DNA of 64,000 bases from Streptomyces sp. NRRL S-118 (GTDB lineage Bacteria; Actinomycetota; Actinomycetes; Streptomycetales; Streptomycetaceae): contig NZ_KL591005.1 of assembly GCF_000716335.1 (NCBI RefSeq), forward strand, positions 30,717 to 94,716, read 5' to 3'. The notes beneath the pieces are model-generated. The model worked only from the letters and a program-made list of their open reading frames with translations. It was not told where the DNA came from and did not search any database. A program made the translations under genes and the position numbers. Shown piece after piece: positions 51,412-60,086 of the stretch (positions within the stretch are counted from its first letter, which is position 1; every line of letters begins with the position of its first letter).

Positions 51412-52276
51412 GGCCGTGCGTCGTGCAGAGCGCGTCCAGGAGCGCCTGGATCGGCGGGGAGGGCGGTCCCGGGGGTGTGGCCAGGGACACGGGCACCGTC
51501 AGGTCGGGCAGGGCGCGGAAGACGACCCGCTCCACCGGGGGCAGGCCGCCCACCGGGTGGAACACCGTCCAGGACGGCTCCGGCCCGGCCGCCAGGTCGG
51601 TGAGCGTGTCGTGGAGCGTGGTGAACGGCGGGCCGGGGATCCAGCCGGGGAGCGCCGCCGTGACCAGGTCGTGGAACGCCGGGTTCGCCGCGCGGGGCGC
51701 GAGCCGCAGCGGCAGCCGGAGGAGGGCGTCGAGGCCCGGCGACTCCCCGGCGGCCAGCGGGTGGGCGGCCGGCAGCGCGGCGATGAGCGGCTCGTACCAC
51801 AGCGGGTGCAGGTCCACGCCCTCGGCGTGCTCCACGGTCCGGACGAGAGCGGCGTCGAACGTGCCCGAGCGCACCGCCGCGAGCCGGGCCTCCTGAGGCG
51901 CCCGCTCCAGCCGTACGCGCAGTCCGGGACGGCTCGCCGCCAGGGTGTCGAGGGCCCGGTAGACCCGGTCGGCGAACGCGCGCGCGGTACCGAGCCGGAT
52001 CAGGCCCTCCGTGCCGGCGGCGATGCCGGCGGCGATGCGGCGGACCCGGTCGGCCGCACCGAGTGCCGCGCGCGCCTCGGGCAGCAGCCGCTCACCGGCG
52101 GCCGTGAGACGCACGTGCCGGATGGAGCGGTCGAAGAGCCGCAGACCCAGCTCCCGCTCCAGGGCGGCGATCTGCCGTTCCAGTGCGGCGCGGACGATGC
52201 GCAGCCGCTCGGCGGCGCGGCCGAAGCCGAGCTCCTCGGCGACCGCGACGAAACACTCCAGCTGACGCAGCTCCAT
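51380..52276 (-). CDS. LysR-family transcriptional regulator
   Basis: 298 residues. The N-terminal winged helix-turn-helix is MELRQLECFVAVAEELGFGRAAERLRIVRAALERQIAALERELG, followed by the LysR effector-binding domain (TEGLIRLGTARAFADRVYRAL and so on). The usual FTRAA-like turn reads FGRAA and the following segment has LRIVRAAL instead of LHVSQPAV, a slightly divergent recognition helix. ATG 52276 is preferred over 52297. It shares its upstream region with ectA and overlaps the 3' end of the aminotransferase gene. Confidence 0.9.
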   Translation of the reverse strand: MELRQLECFVAVAEELGFGRAAERLRIVRAALERQIAALERELGLRLFDRSIRHVRLTAAGERLLPEARAALGAADRVRRIAAGIAAGTEGLIRLGTARAFADRVYRALDTLAASRPGLRVRLERAPQEARLAAVRSGTFDAALVRTVEHAEGVDLHPLWYEPLIAALPAAHPLAAGESPGLDALLRLPLRLAPRAANPAFHDLVTAALPGWIPGPPFTTLHDTLTDLAAGPEPSWTVFHPVGGLPPVERVVFRALPDLTVPVSLATPPGPPSPPIQALLDALCTTHGLRPVAVPTPR

Positions 52277-52673
52277 CCCCGTGTTCCCCCCACCCATCAG
52301 CGCTGATGATCACTGTGCTGGTCAACCGCTTCCCGGTCACGTCTTCTTCCCCGCCCTGTACTTGTTCCCGGCGCGCACGCGGGGCTGAACCGTGCGTACG
52401 GCCACACGTACGGGCGAGGGGCGGCGCATGACTCAACCGGGCCGCCCGGCAGCCCGGGGGAAGAGGCTGCGGGCGAGGCGCCGAAATCGAGGAACGGCGT
52501 TATTCCACTGAACTCCGCGGAACTTTATGAAGGTCGATATACGGGTGGGTTTCCCGAGTTCTCCTGCCCCGTTCCACGGAACCTAAACGCAAAGATTTCA
52601 TTGAGGCTCCGTGAGCAATTCGGAAACATGTCAAGCCACTCGGCCCGGTGTGATCGACTCCACATGACGTCCT

Positions 52674-52699
52674 ATTTGCCCGTTAATATCCGGGCAAAT
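52674..52699 (+). promoter_or_regulatory. Inverted repeat ATTTGCCCG/CGGGCAAAT upstream of ectA
   Basis: ATTTGCCCG (52674-52682) and CGGGCAAAT (52691-52699) are exact reverse complements separated by the A/T-rich TTAATATC. It is a candidate operator or a small hairpin in a long leader, 121-147 bases upstream of the ectA start. GlnR is reported to repress ect genes in S. coelicolor, but I cannot match a GlnR box here. Confidence 0.5.
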
Positions 52700-52785
52700 G
52701 CGAACGTCAGCAGGGACCGGCTCCTCAAGGCTCACGCCTGCGCGATAACACAGGAGGGCAGGTCCACCCAACCCCTCCCGCCGAT

Positions 52786-52802
52786 GCAATTTCAGAAATT
52801 GC
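52786..52802 (+). promoter_or_regulatory. Perfect 17-bp palindrome 18 bases upstream of ectA
   Basis: GCAATTTC, one A, then GAAATTGC: a perfect 17-bp palindrome centred 27 bases upstream of ATG 52821. It is followed by GGGTAAG, which is the nearest RBS-like sequence. Its position next to the start suggests repression or a leader structure controlling ectoine synthesis. Confidence 0.55.
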
Positions 52803-52820
52803 TGGGTAAGTTCAATTCGC

Positions 52821-53381
52821 ATGACCGCCGCACAAGCAGACCTTGCACGTGCCCGAAACGAATTTCACCGAGCCGAACCGGACACCGCGTCGCCGGCCAT
52901 CGTGGTCGACGCCCCCCGCGTCGAGGACGGAGCCGCGATCTGGCGCATCGCCCGCGACTCCGAGGTGCTGGACCTGAACTCCTCCTACAGCTACCTGCTG
53001 TGGTGCCGGGACTTCGCCGCCACCTCCCTCGTGGCGCGCGGCGCCGACGGCGAGCCGATCGCCTTCGTCACCGGCTACATCCGGCCGCAGCGGCCGGGAA
53101 CGCTCGTCGTCTGGCAGGTCGCCGTCGACCACGGCCACCGCGGCCGGGGCCTGGCCGGGGTGCTGCTCGACGCCCTGACCGCGCGCCTCGCCGGACAGGG
53201 CGTCCGCACCCTGGAGACGACGATCACTCCGGACAACACCGCGTCCGACCGGCTCTTCACCTCGTACGCCGAGCGCCGGGGAGCGTCCGTGGAGCGCGAG
53301 GTCCTCTTCGACGGGGGGCTGTTCCCCGAGGGAACCCACGAACCGGAAGTGCTCTACCGCATCGGCCCGATCGCCGCCTGA
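52821..53381 (+). CDS. ectA: L-2,4-diaminobutyrate N-acetyltransferase EctA
   Basis: 186 residues, GNAT family. It N-acetylates diaminobutyrate, the second step in ectoine synthesis. Key segments are EVLDLNSSYSYLLWCRDF (a family hallmark), AFVTGYIRPQRPGTLVVWQVAVD, and the acetyl-CoA loop HRGRGLAG. ATG 52821 has only a weak RBS (GGGTAAG). It is the first gene of ectABCD; the gap to ectB is 80 bases and is C-rich. Confidence 0.97.
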   Translation: MTAAQADLARARNEFHRAEPDTASPAIVVDAPRVEDGAAIWRIARDSEVLDLNSSYSYLLWCRDFAATSLVARGADGEPIAFVTGYIRPQRPGTLVVWQVAVDHGHRGRGLAGVLLDALTARLAGQGVRTLETTITPDNTASDRLFTSYAERRGASVEREVLFDGGLFPEGTHEPEVLYRIGPIAA

Positions 53382-53461
53382 GGCACTCCCCGCCCTGGCC
53401 CACTCCCTCCCCTCCCCCTCCCCTCCCCTTCCCAGACCCCCCACCGAGGAGACGAACCGCC

Positions 53462-54730
53462 GTGACCATCACCCCGCCCGCCCTGAGCGTCTTCGAGACC
53501 CTGGAGTCGGAGGTGCGCAGCTACTGCCGCGGCTGGCCCGCCGTGTTCGACCGCGCGCAGGGTGCCCGCCTCACCGACGAGGACGGCCACACCTACCTGG
53601 ACTTCTTCGCCGGGGCCGGCTCACTCAACTACGGCCACAACAACCCGGTCCTCAAACGTGCGCTGCTCGACTACCTGGAACGCGACGGCATCACCCATGG
53701 CCTCGACATGGCGACGACCGCCAAACGCGCCTTCCTGGAGTCCTTCCAGAACGTGGTGCTGCGGCCCCGTGACCTGCCGTACAAGGTGATGTTCCCCGGG
53801 CCGACGGGCACCAACGCCGTGGAGGCCGCGCTGAAGCTGGCCCGCAAGGTGAAGGGCCGCGAGGCGATCGTGTCGTTCACCAACGCCTTCCACGGCATGT
53901 CGCTCGGCTCGCTCGCCGTCACCGGCAACGCGTTCAAGCGGGCGGGCGCCGGGATCCCGCTGGTGCACGGCACGCCGATGCCGTTCGACAACTACCTCGA
54001 CGGCCGTGTGCCGGACTTCCTGTGGTTCGAGCGGCTGCTGGAGGACCAGGGCTCCGGGCTGAACAAGCCAGCCGCCGTGATCGTCGAGACGGTGCAGGGC
54101 GAGGGCGGCATCAACGTGGCCCGCCCCGAGTGGCTGCGGGCGCTGCGGGAGCTGTGCGACCGCCAGGACATGCTGCTGATCGTCGACGACATCCAGATGG
54201 GCTGCGGCCGCACCGGCGCCTTCTTCTCCTTCGAGGAGGCCGGCATCACCCCGGACATCGTCACGCTGTCCAAGTCCATCAGCGGGTACGGCCTGCCGAT
54301 GTCGCTCTGCCTGTTCATGCCGGAGCTGGACGTGTGGGGCCCGGGCGAGCACAACGGCACCTTCCGCGGCAACAACCCGGCCTTCGTCACCGCGACCGCC
54401 GCGCTGGAGACGTACTGGGCCGACGGCCAGATGGAGAAGCAGACCATCACGCGCGGCGAGCAGGTCGAGCAGGCGCTGCTGGCGATCTGCGACGAGAACT
54501 CCGCGTACGGGGCCCACTACCGGGGCCGCGGCCTGGTGTGGGGCATGGAGTTCGCCGACAAGGCACGGGCCACCGAGATCTGCCGCCGCGCCTTCGAGCT
54601 GGGGCTGCTGCTGGAGACCTCCGGCCCGCAGAGCGAGGTGGTCAAGCTGCTGCCGCCGCTGACCATCACGCCCGACGAGCTGGACGAAGGGCTGCGCACG
54701 CTGGCCCGCGCCGTCCGCGAGACCGCCTGA
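53462..54730 (+). CDS. ectB: Diaminobutyrate--2-oxoglutarate transaminase EctB
   Basis: 422 residues, class III aminotransferase. It turns aspartate semialdehyde into diaminobutyrate. [25 protein letters not shown] is typical; PLP lysine is K271 in [11 protein letters not shown], with D-x-Q-type cofactor contacts in [15 protein letters not shown] 53462 follows GAGGAG. It is preceded by a C/T-rich run (53398-53444). Confidence 0.97.
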   Translation: MTITPPALSVFETLESEVRSYCRGWPAVFDRAQGARLTDEDGHTYLDFFAGAGSLNYGHNNPVLKRALLDYLERDGITHGLDMATTAKRAFLESFQNVVLRPRDLPYKVMFPGPTGTNAVEAALKLARKVKGREAIVSFTNAFHGMSLGSLAVTGNAFKRAGAGIPLVHGTPMPFDNYLDGRVPDFLWFERLLEDQGSGLNKPAAVIVETVQGEGGINVARPEWLRALRELCDRQDMLLIVDDIQMGCGRTGAFFSFEEAGITPDIVTLSKSISGYGLPMSLCLFMPELDVWGPGEHNGTFRGNNPAFVTATAALETYWADGQMEKQTITRGEQVEQALLAICDENSAYGAHYRGRGLVWGMEFADKARATEICRRAFELGLLLETSGPQSEVVKLLPPLTITPDELDEGLRTLARAVRETA

Positions 54731-54762
54731 ACCCCGCGCGTACGAAAGGAAGTCGCACCACC

Positions 54763-55161
54763 GTGATCGTCCGATCGCTGAAGGACATCGAGAACACCGA
54801 ACGCCATGTGAAGGCCGCCTCCGGCACCTGGGAGAGCAAGCGCATCGTGCTCGCCAAGGAGAAGGTCGGCTTCTCGCTGCACGAGACCGTCCTGTACGCC
54901 GGGACCGAGACGTCGATGTGGTACGCGAACCACATCGAGGCCGTGCTGTGCGTCGAGGGCGAGGCCGAGCTGACCGACCACGAGACGGGCGAGACGCACT
55001 GGATCGAGCCGGGGACGATGTACCTGCTCGACGGCCACGAGCGCCACACCCTGCGCCCCAAGACCGATTTCCGGTGCGTGTGCGTCTTCAACCCTCCCGT
55101 CACCGGACGGGAGGACCACGACGAGAACGGCGTCTACCCGCTGTTGACCGAGGAGGGCTGA
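54763..55161 (+). CDS. ectC: Ectoine synthase EctC
   Basis: 132 residues, cupin fold. It cyclises N-acetyl-diaminobutyrate to ectoine. The family pattern [48 protein letters not shown] is complete. GTG 54763 has GAAAGGA upstream. It lies 32 bases after ectB and 3 bases before ectD. Confidence 0.98.
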   Translation: MIVRSLKDIENTERHVKAASGTWESKRIVLAKEKVGFSLHETVLYAGTETSMWYANHIEAVLCVEGEAELTDHETGETHWIEPGTMYLLDGHERHTLRPKTDFRCVCVFNPPVTGREDHDENGVYPLLTEEG

Positions 55162-55164
55162 ACC

Positions 55165-56046
55165 ATGACCCTGACCACCACCACCGTCCAGGACCTGTAC
55201 CCGACCCGTGGCACGTCCGAGGTGATGACGCCCCGCCAGGACCCGGTCGTCTGGGGCCCGGCCTCGACGCCCGAGCTGCGGTCGTACGAGCGGGACGGCT
55301 TCCTCGCGGTCGACCAGCTGATCACCGAGGACGAGGTCGCCGTCTACCACGCCGAGCTGGAGCGGCTGATCTCCGACCCCGCCGTACGCGCCGACGAGCG
55401 CTCGATCATCGAGCCGAAGTCGCAGGACGTGCGGTCGGTCTTCGAGGTGCACAGGATCAGCGAGGTGTTCGCGAACCTGGTGCGCGACGAACGCGTCGTC
55501 GGCCGGGCCCGCGAGATCCTCGGCTCGGACGTGTACGTCCACCAGTCGCGCATCAACGTGAAGCCGGGCTTCGGCGCGTCGGGCTTCTACTGGCACTCGG
55601 ACTTCGAGACGTGGCACGCGGAGGACGGGCTGCCGCGGATGCGGACGGTGTCGGTGTCGATCGCGCTGACCGAGAATCACGACACCAACGGCGGCCTGAT
55701 GATCATGCCGGGGTCGCACCGGACGTTCCTGGGGTGCGCGGGCGCGACGCCGAAGGACAACTACAAGAAGTCGCTGCAGATGCAGGACGCGGGGACGCCG
55801 TCGGACGAGGCGCTGACCGCGTTCGCCGACGCGCACGGGATCCGGCTGTTCACCGGCAGGGCGGGGTCGGCGACCTGGTTCGACTGCAACTGCATGCACG
55901 GCTCGGGCGACAACATCACGCCGTACCCGCGCAGCAACGTCTTCATCGTCTTCAACAGCGTGGAGAACGCGGCGGTGGAGCCCTTCGCAGCACCGGTACG
56001 CCGCCCGGAGTTCATCGGGGCGCGCGACGTCACGCCGGTGCGCTGA
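55165..56046 (+). CDS. ectD: Ectoine hydroxylase EctD
   Basis: 293 residues, Fe(II)/2-oxoglutarate dioxygenase that makes 5-hydroxyectoine. Metal ligands H144 and D146 (WHSDFE) and H245 (NCMHGSGD) are visible, plus 2-oxoglutarate region HTxG-like sequence. ATG 55165 follows GAGG, three bases after the ectC stop. Its final ten codons and stop are duplicated 77 bases downstream (56090-56124). Confidence 0.97.
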   Translation: MTLTTTTVQDLYPTRGTSEVMTPRQDPVVWGPASTPELRSYERDGFLAVDQLITEDEVAVYHAELERLISDPAVRADERSIIEPKSQDVRSVFEVHRISEVFANLVRDERVVGRAREILGSDVYVHQSRINVKPGFGASGFYWHSDFETWHAEDGLPRMRTVSVSIALTENHDTNGGLMIMPGSHRTFLGCAGATPKDNYKKSLQMQDAGTPSDEALTAFADAHGIRLFTGRAGSATWFDCNCMHGSGDNITPYPRSNVFIVFNSVENAAVEPFAAPVRRPEFIGARDVTPVR

Positions 56047-56124
56047 CCCCTCACGCGGGGGTCCGGGGGTCGCCCCCCGGAAGACACGGCATCGGGGCGC
56101 GCGACGTCACGCCGGTGCGCTGAC
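56013..56124 (+). repeat. 35-bp duplication of the ectD 3' end flanking a GC palindrome
   Basis: Bases 56013-56047 (last ten codons of ectD, stop and one more base) recur exactly at 56090-56124. The 42 bases between contain the same 21-base palindrome unit as at 1 and 87, with core CCGGGGGTCGCCCCCCGG (56063-56080). The arrangement looks like insertion of a GC-palindromic element with duplication of flanking sequence. The element can also fold into a terminator-like hairpin. Confidence 0.9.
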
Positions 56125-56154
56125 GCCGGGAGGCGCCGGGGCGGAGCGGGTGCG

Positions 56155-56188
56155 GAAGGGGCGGGGCCGGTCATGGCCCCGCCCCTTC
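56155..56188. terminator. Perfect 14-bp hairpin between ectD and the OYE gene
   Basis: GAAGGGGCGGGGCC (56155-56168) and GGCCCCGCCCCTTC (56175-56188) are perfect reverse complements around a six-base loop. It lies 109 bases downstream of the ectD stop and 14 bases from the convergent reductase stop, so it probably terminates both. Confidence 0.85.
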
Positions 56189-56201
56189 GCGTGCGCGTCC
56201 G

Positions 56202-57284
56202 TCAGGCGCCCAGTGCCGAGTAGTCGGTGTAGCCGCGGTGGTCGCCCCCGTAGAAGGTGGAGGTGTCCGGCGTGTTGTACGGGCCGCCCGCCCGCAGCCG
56301 GGCCGGCAGGTCCGGGTTGGCGAGGAACAGCGCGCCGAACGAGACGATGTCGGCCGTGCCGTCCTCGATGAGGGCGAGGTCCTCCGCGCCCGTCGGGCGG
56401 CCCTCGGTCGCGGGGTTCAGCACGAAGGTGCCGGGGAACTGCTTGCGCAGGGCGAGCGTGATGTCGCGGGTGCCCGGCGCCTCTCCCACGTGCAGGTAGG
56501 CGATGCCCAGCGGCTCGATGGCCCGCAGCAGCGCCGTGTAGGCGGGCTCCGGCTCGGGCTCGTCGATGTCGTTGAACGCGTTGCCGGGCGAGATGCGCAG
56601 CCCCGTGCGCTCGGGGCCGATGGCGGCGGCGACCGCGGTGACCACCTCGACGGCGAAGCGGATGCGACCCTCGACGGAGCCGCCCCACGCGTCCGTGCGC
56701 CGGTTGCTGCCGGGGGCGAGGAACTGGTGGATCAGGTAGCCGTTGGCGCCGTGCAGCTCGACACCGTCGAAGCCCGCCTCCACGGCGTTGCGGGCGGCGG
56801 CGGCGAAGTCGGCGACGGTGGCCCGGATCTCCGCGTCGGTGAGCTCGCGCGGGGTCACGAGGTCCTTGGGACCCTGCGCGGTGAAGACCTGCCCCTTGGC
56901 GGCGACGGCGGAGGCGCCCACCGGGTGCAGGTCGCCGGGCTGGTCGGCCAGCAGGTCCGGGTGGCCGATGCGGCCGGCGTGCATGAGCTGGGCGAAGATC
57001 CTGCCGCCCTCGGCGTGCACGGCATCGGTGACCTCGCGCCAGGCGGCGATCTGCTCGGCGCTGTGCAGCCCGGGCGTGCCGGGGTAGCCCTGGCCGACCG
57101 GCGAGGGCTGGACGCCCTCGGTGATGATCAGGCCGGCGGAGGCGCGCTGGGCGTAGTACTCGACGGTGAGGCGGGTGGGGACCCGGGTGTCGGCGGTGGC
57201 CCTGCTCCGGGTCATCGGAGCCATGGCTATGCGGTTGGCGAGCTGTGTGCCGGAGAGGTCGATCGGGTCGAACGCGGTGGTCAT
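56202..57284 (-). CDS. Old yellow enzyme family alkene reductase
   Basis: 360 residues, FMN-dependent TIM-barrel reductase (NemA/OYE group) that reduces activated alkenes or nitro compounds. Signatures include RIAMAPMTRSRA, PGLHSAEQIAAWREV, QLMHAGRIGHPDLL, ELHGANGYLIHQFLAPGSNRRTD and FGALFLANPDLPARL. It starts at ATG 57284 after GGGAGC. It diverges from the MarR gene through a paired operator region, so MarR-controlled expression is likely. Confidence 0.95.
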   Translation of the reverse strand: MTTAFDPIDLSGTQLANRIAMAPMTRSRATADTRVPTRLTVEYYAQRASAGLIITEGVQPSPVGQGYPGTPGLHSAEQIAAWREVTDAVHAEGGRIFAQLMHAGRIGHPDLLADQPGDLHPVGASAVAAKGQVFTAQGPKDLVTPRELTDAEIRATVADFAAAARNAVEAGFDGVELHGANGYLIHQFLAPGSNRRTDAWGGSVEGRIRFAVEVVTAVAAAIGPERTGLRISPGNAFNDIDEPEPEPAYTALLRAIEPLGIAYLHVGEAPGTRDITLALRKQFPGTFVLNPATEGRPTGAEDLALIEDGTADIVSFGALFLANPDLPARLRAGGPYNTPDTSTFYGGDHRGYTDYSALGA

Positions 57285-57304
57285 GGGTGCTCCCGAAGGT
57301 TTTA

Positions 57305-57360
57305 TTGGTCGGCCAAGCTTTGGTGCCGATAACACCGTAACGCATCCATTGGCCGACCAA
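57305..57360. promoter_or_regulatory. Paired inverted operators between the reductase and MarR genes
   Basis: TTGGTCGGCCAA (57305-57316) and TTGGCCGACCAA (57349-57360) are exact reverse complements of each other and each is itself nearly palindromic. The two sites are 44 bases apart, centre to centre, one near each divergent start (57284 and 57411). This is a textbook layout for MarR control of a divergent promoter and its own gene. Confidence 0.8.
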
Positions 57361-57410
57361 GGTAAAATGTGAGCACCACCGCAGCCGGACGTGAACCACG
57401 AGGAGTCGCG

Positions 57411-57968
57411 ATGTCCGCCGAGCCCGTCCGCAGCGACCGGCTGCCGCCCGCGGCGCGCGGCGGTCCGGTCAGCCACACGCTCGCCCGGGTGGCCCGGATG
57501 CACCGGGCGACCGCCGGCCGGCTGCTCCGGGCCGCCGGCATCTACCCGGGCCAGGAGTTCGTGATGATGTGCCTCTGGGACCACGGCCCGGTGCGCCAGT
57601 CGGAGCTGATCAAGCGGGCGGAGCTCGACCCCTCGACCGTCACGAAGATGCTCCAGCGCCTGGAGCAGGCCGGGCACGTGCGCCGCTCCCCCGACCCCGC
57701 CGACCGGCGCGCCGTGGTGGTCGAGGCCACCGGCGAGAGCTGTGCGCTGCTCGCCCAGGTGGCCGACGCCTGGCGCGAGCTGGAGGAGCACACCCTCGCC
57801 GGGCTCGACGCGCGGGAACGCGCCGAGCTCGCCCGGCTGCTCGGCAAGGTCGAGGCGAACCTCTGCACGGAGGAGGCGGAGTGCCCCACCACGGCGGCAC
57901 CCGCGCAAGGGCCTCGTCAGGAGGAGAGCACGTCCAGCGCCCGGTCGACGTCGGCGGCCGAGTTGTAG
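57411..57968 (+). CDS. MarR-family transcriptional regulator
   Basis: 185 residues with a winged helix core: LLRAAGIYPGQEFVMMCLWDHGPVRQSELIKRAELDPSTVTKMLQRLEQAGHVRRSPDPADRRAVVVEATG. The ~40-residue C-terminal tail (EEAECPTTAAPAQGP...) is low-complexity and overlaps the end of the convergent aminotransferase by 52 bases. ATG 57411 follows GAGGAG. It probably represses the divergent reductase through 57305-57360. Confidence 0.93.
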   Translation: MSAEPVRSDRLPPAARGGPVSHTLARVARMHRATAGRLLRAAGIYPGQEFVMMCLWDHGPVRQSELIKRAELDPSTVTKMLQRLEQAGHVRRSPDPADRRAVVVEATGESCALLAQVADAWRELEEHTLAGLDARERAELARLLGKVEANLCTEEAECPTTAAPAQGPRQEESTSSARSTSAAEL

Positions 57969-58975
57969 AGGTGGAAGCCCACGCGCAGGTTCCCGGCCCG
58001 GGCCCCCGCGAGGACGCCCGCGCGGGCCAGATCCGCCTGCCGTCCGCCGAGGCCCGGCACCGCGACGATGACCGACGCGGCGGCGCCGGGGTCGACCGGC
58101 TCGTGCCCGAGGTCCGCGAGCCCGGCGCGGAAGCGCGCGGCGAGCGCCGTGCCGTGGGCGTGGATCGCCTCGATGCCGATCTCCTCCAGCAGCGCCAGGG
58201 ACCGCTCGGCTCCGTGGTAGGCGAAGAAGCTCTGCGGCTCGTCGTAGCGCCGCGCCGACGTCGCGAGCCGCTCGACGGGCCCGTAGGTGCTCGTCCACAG
58301 GTCCTCGCCCGCGACCCAGCCCGCGTGGACCGGCACCAGTGACTCCTGGGCCTCCTCGCTCACCGTGAGGAAGGACGCGCCGCGGGGGCAGAGCAGGTAC
58401 TTGTAGCCGCCGGCGACGGTGTAGTCGTACGCGCCCGCGTCCAGTGGCAGCCAGCCCGCCGACTGGGAGGCGTCCAGCAGTGTGCGAGCGCCGTGCGCGG
58501 CCGCCGCCTCGCGCACGGCCGCCAGGTCGGCGACGCGCCCGTCGGCGGACTGGGCCGCCGAGAAGGCGACGAGCGCCGTCCCGGGACGCACGGCTCCGGC
58601 CAGCTCCTCCAGCGGCACGAACCGGGCCTTGAGGTCGCCGCGCACCGTGAACGGCGTGATCACGGAGCTGAAGTCGCCCTGTGCGAACAGCACTTCGGCG
58701 CCCGGTGGCAGCGAGGCGGCGATCAGCGCCACATGCACGGTGACCGACCCGCCGAGCGCCACGCGGTCCGGGTGCACCCCGGCGAGCCGGGCGAAGCGCT
58801 CACGGGCGGTGGCCACCACCTCGAAGCTGCCCGCCCCGTCGGGCCGCCCGGCGGCGTTCTCCTCGGCGAGGGCCGTGACGGCGTCGACGGTCCGGCGGGG
58901 CAGCAGCCCGCAGGCGGAGGTGTTCAGATACGTCTGCGCGGGCGCGAACTCGGCGCCTCCGAGAGGGGTTGCCAT
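57917..58975 (-). CDS. Class V-fold aminotransferase (cysteine-desulfurase-like)
   Basis: 352 residues. Fold type I PLP enzyme: YLNTSACGLLPRRTVDAV near the start, LGGSVTVHVALIAASL, AARTLLDASQSAGWLPLD and the PLP lysine in VAGGYKYLLCPRGASFL. The family covers kynureninase, isopenicillin-epimerase-like and cysteine desulfurase-like enzymes; the reaction is open. ATG 58975 is preferred, with GGTGGGGG ahead. Confidence 0.85.
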   Translation of the reverse strand: MATPLGGAEFAPAQTYLNTSACGLLPRRTVDAVTALAEENAAGRPDGAGSFEVVATARERFARLAGVHPDRVALGGSVTVHVALIAASLPPGAEVLFAQGDFSSVITPFTVRGDLKARFVPLEELAGAVRPGTALVAFSAAQSADGRVADLAAVREAAAAHGARTLLDASQSAGWLPLDAGAYDYTVAGGYKYLLCPRGASFLTVSEEAQESLVPVHAGWVAGEDLWTSTYGPVERLATSARRYDEPQSFFAYHGAERSLALLEEIGIEAIHAHGTALAARFRAGLADLGHEPVDPGAAASVIVAVPGLGGRQADLARAGVLAGARAGNLRVGFHLYNSAADVDRALDVLSS

Positions 58976-59074
58976 GCCCCCACCCTGCGGGCCGCCCAAC
59001 TCACCGTCAATGGCGTTGATATGCGGACGAGCCCCTAGCCGGCCTTATAACCGCTGGTGGGACGGCGTGCCGGG

Positions 59075-59788
59075 CTACGCCTCGCAGGTGCCGTCGACGC
59101 CGCAGGCCGCGTCCGGCGCGGTCGCCGTTCCCATGGCGAGGGGCCGCACGGGACGGTCCTGCCAGGCGCGCTCCAGGGCCTGGGTGAAGACCTCGGCGGG
59201 CTGGCCGCCGGAGACACCGTAGCGGCGGTCGAGCACGAAGAACGGCACGCCCGTCGCGCCGAGCCGGGCCGCCTCCTCCTCGTCGGCGCGTACGTCGTCG
59301 GCGTACGCCGTCGCGTCCGCGAGGACCCGGCGGACCTCGTCCTCGGCCAGGCCGGCCTCGACGCCGAGCGCGACGAGGGTCCGGGTGTCGTGCACGGACC
59401 GCTCCTCCGCGAAGTTGGCCCGGTAGGCCAGGTCGAGCAGCTCGTTCTGGCGGCCGCGGGCCTTCGCGAGGTGCAGGAGGCGGTGCACGTCGAAGGTGTT
59501 GCCGGTGGTCCGCCCCACGGGTTCGTACGGCAGGCCCTCGCCGTGCGCGGCGTCGGCGACGTGCGCCTCCATGGCAGTGGCCTCCTCGCGGCTGCGCCCG
59601 TACTTCCGCATCAGCGCGTCGATGACGGGCTCGACGTCGCCCTGCGGGCGGCGCGGGTCGAGCTCGAAGGAGCGGTGCACGACCTCGACTTCGTCGCGGT
59701 GCGCGAAGGCCGCGAGGCCCTGCTCGAAGCGCGCCTTGCCGATGTAGCACCACGGGCAGGCGATGTCGCTCCAGATCTCGACGCGCAT
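59075..59788 (-). CDS. DsbA-family thiol oxidoreductase (FrnE-like)
   Basis: 237 residues. Thioredoxin fold with active-site C11-P-W-C14 (ACPWCYIGK) and a cis-proline region GVPFFVLD. No signal peptide, so it is a cytoplasmic FrnE-type disulfide isomerase-like protein. The C-terminus ends with a Cys-containing tail (ACGVDGTCEA), a second possible redox pair. ATG 59788 follows GAGAAAGAGAG. Confidence 0.92.
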   Translation of the reverse strand: MRVEIWSDIACPWCYIGKARFEQGLAAFAHRDEVEVVHRSFELDPRRPQGDVEPVIDALMRKYGRSREEATAMEAHVADAAHGEGLPYEPVGRTTGNTFDVHRLLHLAKARGRQNELLDLAYRANFAEERSVHDTRTLVALGVEAGLAEDEVRRVLADATAYADDVRADEEEAARLGATGVPFFVLDRRYGVSGGQPAEVFTQALERAWQDRPVRPLAMGTATAPDAACGVDGTCEA

Positions 59789-60002
59789 GATCTCTCTTTC
59801 TCCGGGCCGCACGGCGGCGGGGTTCGGTGCGGAGGCCGCCTCCGCCCGGCACGTCAACGCGGGCCGGGAGCGGCTCATTCCGGCGCGGCGGGCGGTGTGA
59901 GCCGGAGCACGCGCCGCCGCCTCGGGGGGCTTCGAGGCGGCCGTCGAGTCAGCGAATGAGTGGTATGCGCGCTTCAGCCGTTATGTGAGCCCGCTGGCTT
60001 TT

Positions 60003-60026
60003 CGCTTCGGTCACACGGTATAGACG
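60003..60026 (+). promoter_or_regulatory. Candidate promoter of the PGRP amidase gene
   Basis: TATAGA at 60019-60024 is a good -10 candidate, with TTCGCT/TTTTCG (about 59999-60006) in a loose -35 position. Transcription starting near 60031 would exclude the GTG at 60027 and favour ATG 60087 as start of the amidase. This is a weak prediction from sequence only. Confidence 0.35.
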
Positions 60027-60086
60027 GTGCGGCTTCCACACGTGTTTTCATTGCGGATTTTCTTGCGAAGGGCTTCGAAGGGTCTT

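Larger units (their letters stand above)
52277..52820 (+). other. Long AT-richer divergent leader upstream of ectA
   Basis: 544 bases without a supported gene, noticeably richer in A/T than its surroundings (for example CGCAAAGATTTCATTGAGG and TATTTGCCCGTTAATATCC). It must hold the ectA and LysR promoters. It contains two palindromes (52674-52699 and 52786-52802). A frame runs from 52601 into ectA, but it lacks an RBS and any recognisable sequence. Confidence 0.75.

Noticed and set aside
52674-52699. A GlnR box upstream of ectA
   Set aside because: GlnR is reported to affect ect genes in S. coelicolor, but the GlnR half-site pattern with the usual spacing could not be matched with confidence.
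52601-52820. N-terminal extension or separate small gene before ectA
   Set aside because: No RBS, no conserved sequence, and the frame includes both palindromes; a long leader explains it better.
60027-60086. Start of the amidase at GTG 60027
   Set aside because: The candidate -10 at 60019-60024 would place the transcript start after this codon, and ATG 60087 has a better RBS and a normal signal peptide.
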